Assembly: GCF_000003815.2 (NCBI RefSeq)
Contig: NC_049997.1
Coordinates: 5,956,260-6,020,259, forward strand
Origin: Branchiostoma floridae
Taxonomy: Eukaryota; Chordata; Leptocardii; Amphioxiformes; Branchiostomatidae
Length of the DNA stretch: 64,000 bases
Reading direction: 5' to 3'
Shown here: piece after piece, positions 63,589 through 64,000 of the stretch
Layout: each line of letters opens with the position of its first letter
Numbering within the stretch: position 1 is the first letter of the stretch
Notes under the pieces: model-generated
What the model was told of the DNA's origin: nothing
Databases searched by the model: none
What the model saw: only the letters and a program-made list of their open reading frames with translations
Program-made: the position numbers and the translations under genes

Positions 63589-64000
63589 TTCGGAAGGGCT
63601 GAGATGGTCATACTTTCATCGAGACCTTCAGCTTCGAGGTAGGAACGTGTCCTTATTGCTGAGAATATACTAGATAGCAATAATTAGGGATTGCCCATTA
63701 ATAATGCTTTGGGTTGTGTGCGTTGGAATTTTTTCCGAAGGGCTGAGATGGTCGTACTTTCAACAAGATCTTCAGCTTCGAGGTAGGAACGTGTCCTTAT
63801 TGCTGAGAATATACTAGAATATTAGCTACAAAATGTATTAGGGATTGTACAATCATAAATAATGCGTTGGGTTGTGTGCATTGGAATTTCTTCAGAAGGG
63901 CTGAGATAATCGTACTTTCAGCAAGACCTTCATCTTCAAGGTAGGATTGAGTCCCAATTACGGGGAATATTCACAGTTTTTAGCTGTTAGGGATTGTCCA
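63589..64000. repeat. Tandem array, about 150-bp unit, at least three copies, running off the window
   Basis: GAAGGGCTGAGATGGTCATA, GAAGGGCTGAGATGGTCGTA and GAAGGGCTGAGATAATCGTA start units near 63591, 63738 and 63894. Each is followed by CTTCAGCTTCGAGGTAGGAA-type and ATTGCTGAGAATATACTAGA-type segments and AGGGATTG. The GAGGTAGGA in each unit resembles a splice donor, but no acceptor-bounded frame is conserved. Confidence 0.92.

Overview
This window looks like a gene-poor stretch of a metazoan nuclear genome, most likely an amphioxus (Branchiostoma) draft scaffold. The genus is my inference: several dispersed repeats resemble ones I associate with Branchiostoma, such as the GGTACTGGTACAG hAT-like family, the ACCTGCA-rich family, the CCCTTCGGCATAACAC family and SINE tails with ACGTTAAAGAACCC. 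There are no bacterial-style genes, operons, ribosome-binding sites or CRISPR arrays. Two runs of N (11473-11572 and 14989-15297) show that this is a gapped assembly. I find no host protein-coding gene that I can defend. Most short open frames are chance, or sit inside microsatellites and tandem repeats.

Layout. 0-17 kb: a tandem/dispersed block carrying TA-flanked MITEs, a CA microsatellite, tRNA-derived SINEs on both strands, an inverted-repeat element, a 49-unit CATC tetranucleotide array ending near a gap, a hAT-type element with an 8-bp target duplication, and a TA-flanked long-TIR MITE. 17-24 kb: SINE and LINE remnants and three tandem blocks (18.3, 20.5 and 21.9-23.9 kb). 24-36 kb: a perfect-TSD hAT element, a nested MITE, a 16-monomer array with a 605-bp higher-order repeat (27.4-29.3 kb), a 36-bp perfect palindrome and further duplications. 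36-54 kb: almost continuous local duplications of 50-400-bp units, including a collinear inverted duplication whose arms lie about 3.3 kb apart. 54-64 kb: more arrays, a second perfect-TSD hAT element, the only substantial coding remnant (C-terminal part of a LINE ORF2, 59513-60586 minus), a TA-flanked MITE, and a tandem array that runs off the right end.

The dominant process is local segmental duplication combined with insertion of non-autonomous DNA transposons and retroposons. Some insertions sit in one copy of a tandem array and not its neighbour, so the window holds its own 'empty sites', which define target duplications and relative ages. The most unusual signal is a hairpin motif (CTGANGAA, a helix of variable sequence, then GAAAC) found in six places in unrelated repeat contexts. 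The helix changes sequence while staying paired, which resembles a hammerhead-ribozyme core with one extra A. Between the repeats are about a dozen repeat-poor, GC-richer or TAAT-rich patches that are reasonable candidates for conserved non-coding elements; that needs comparison with another genome.
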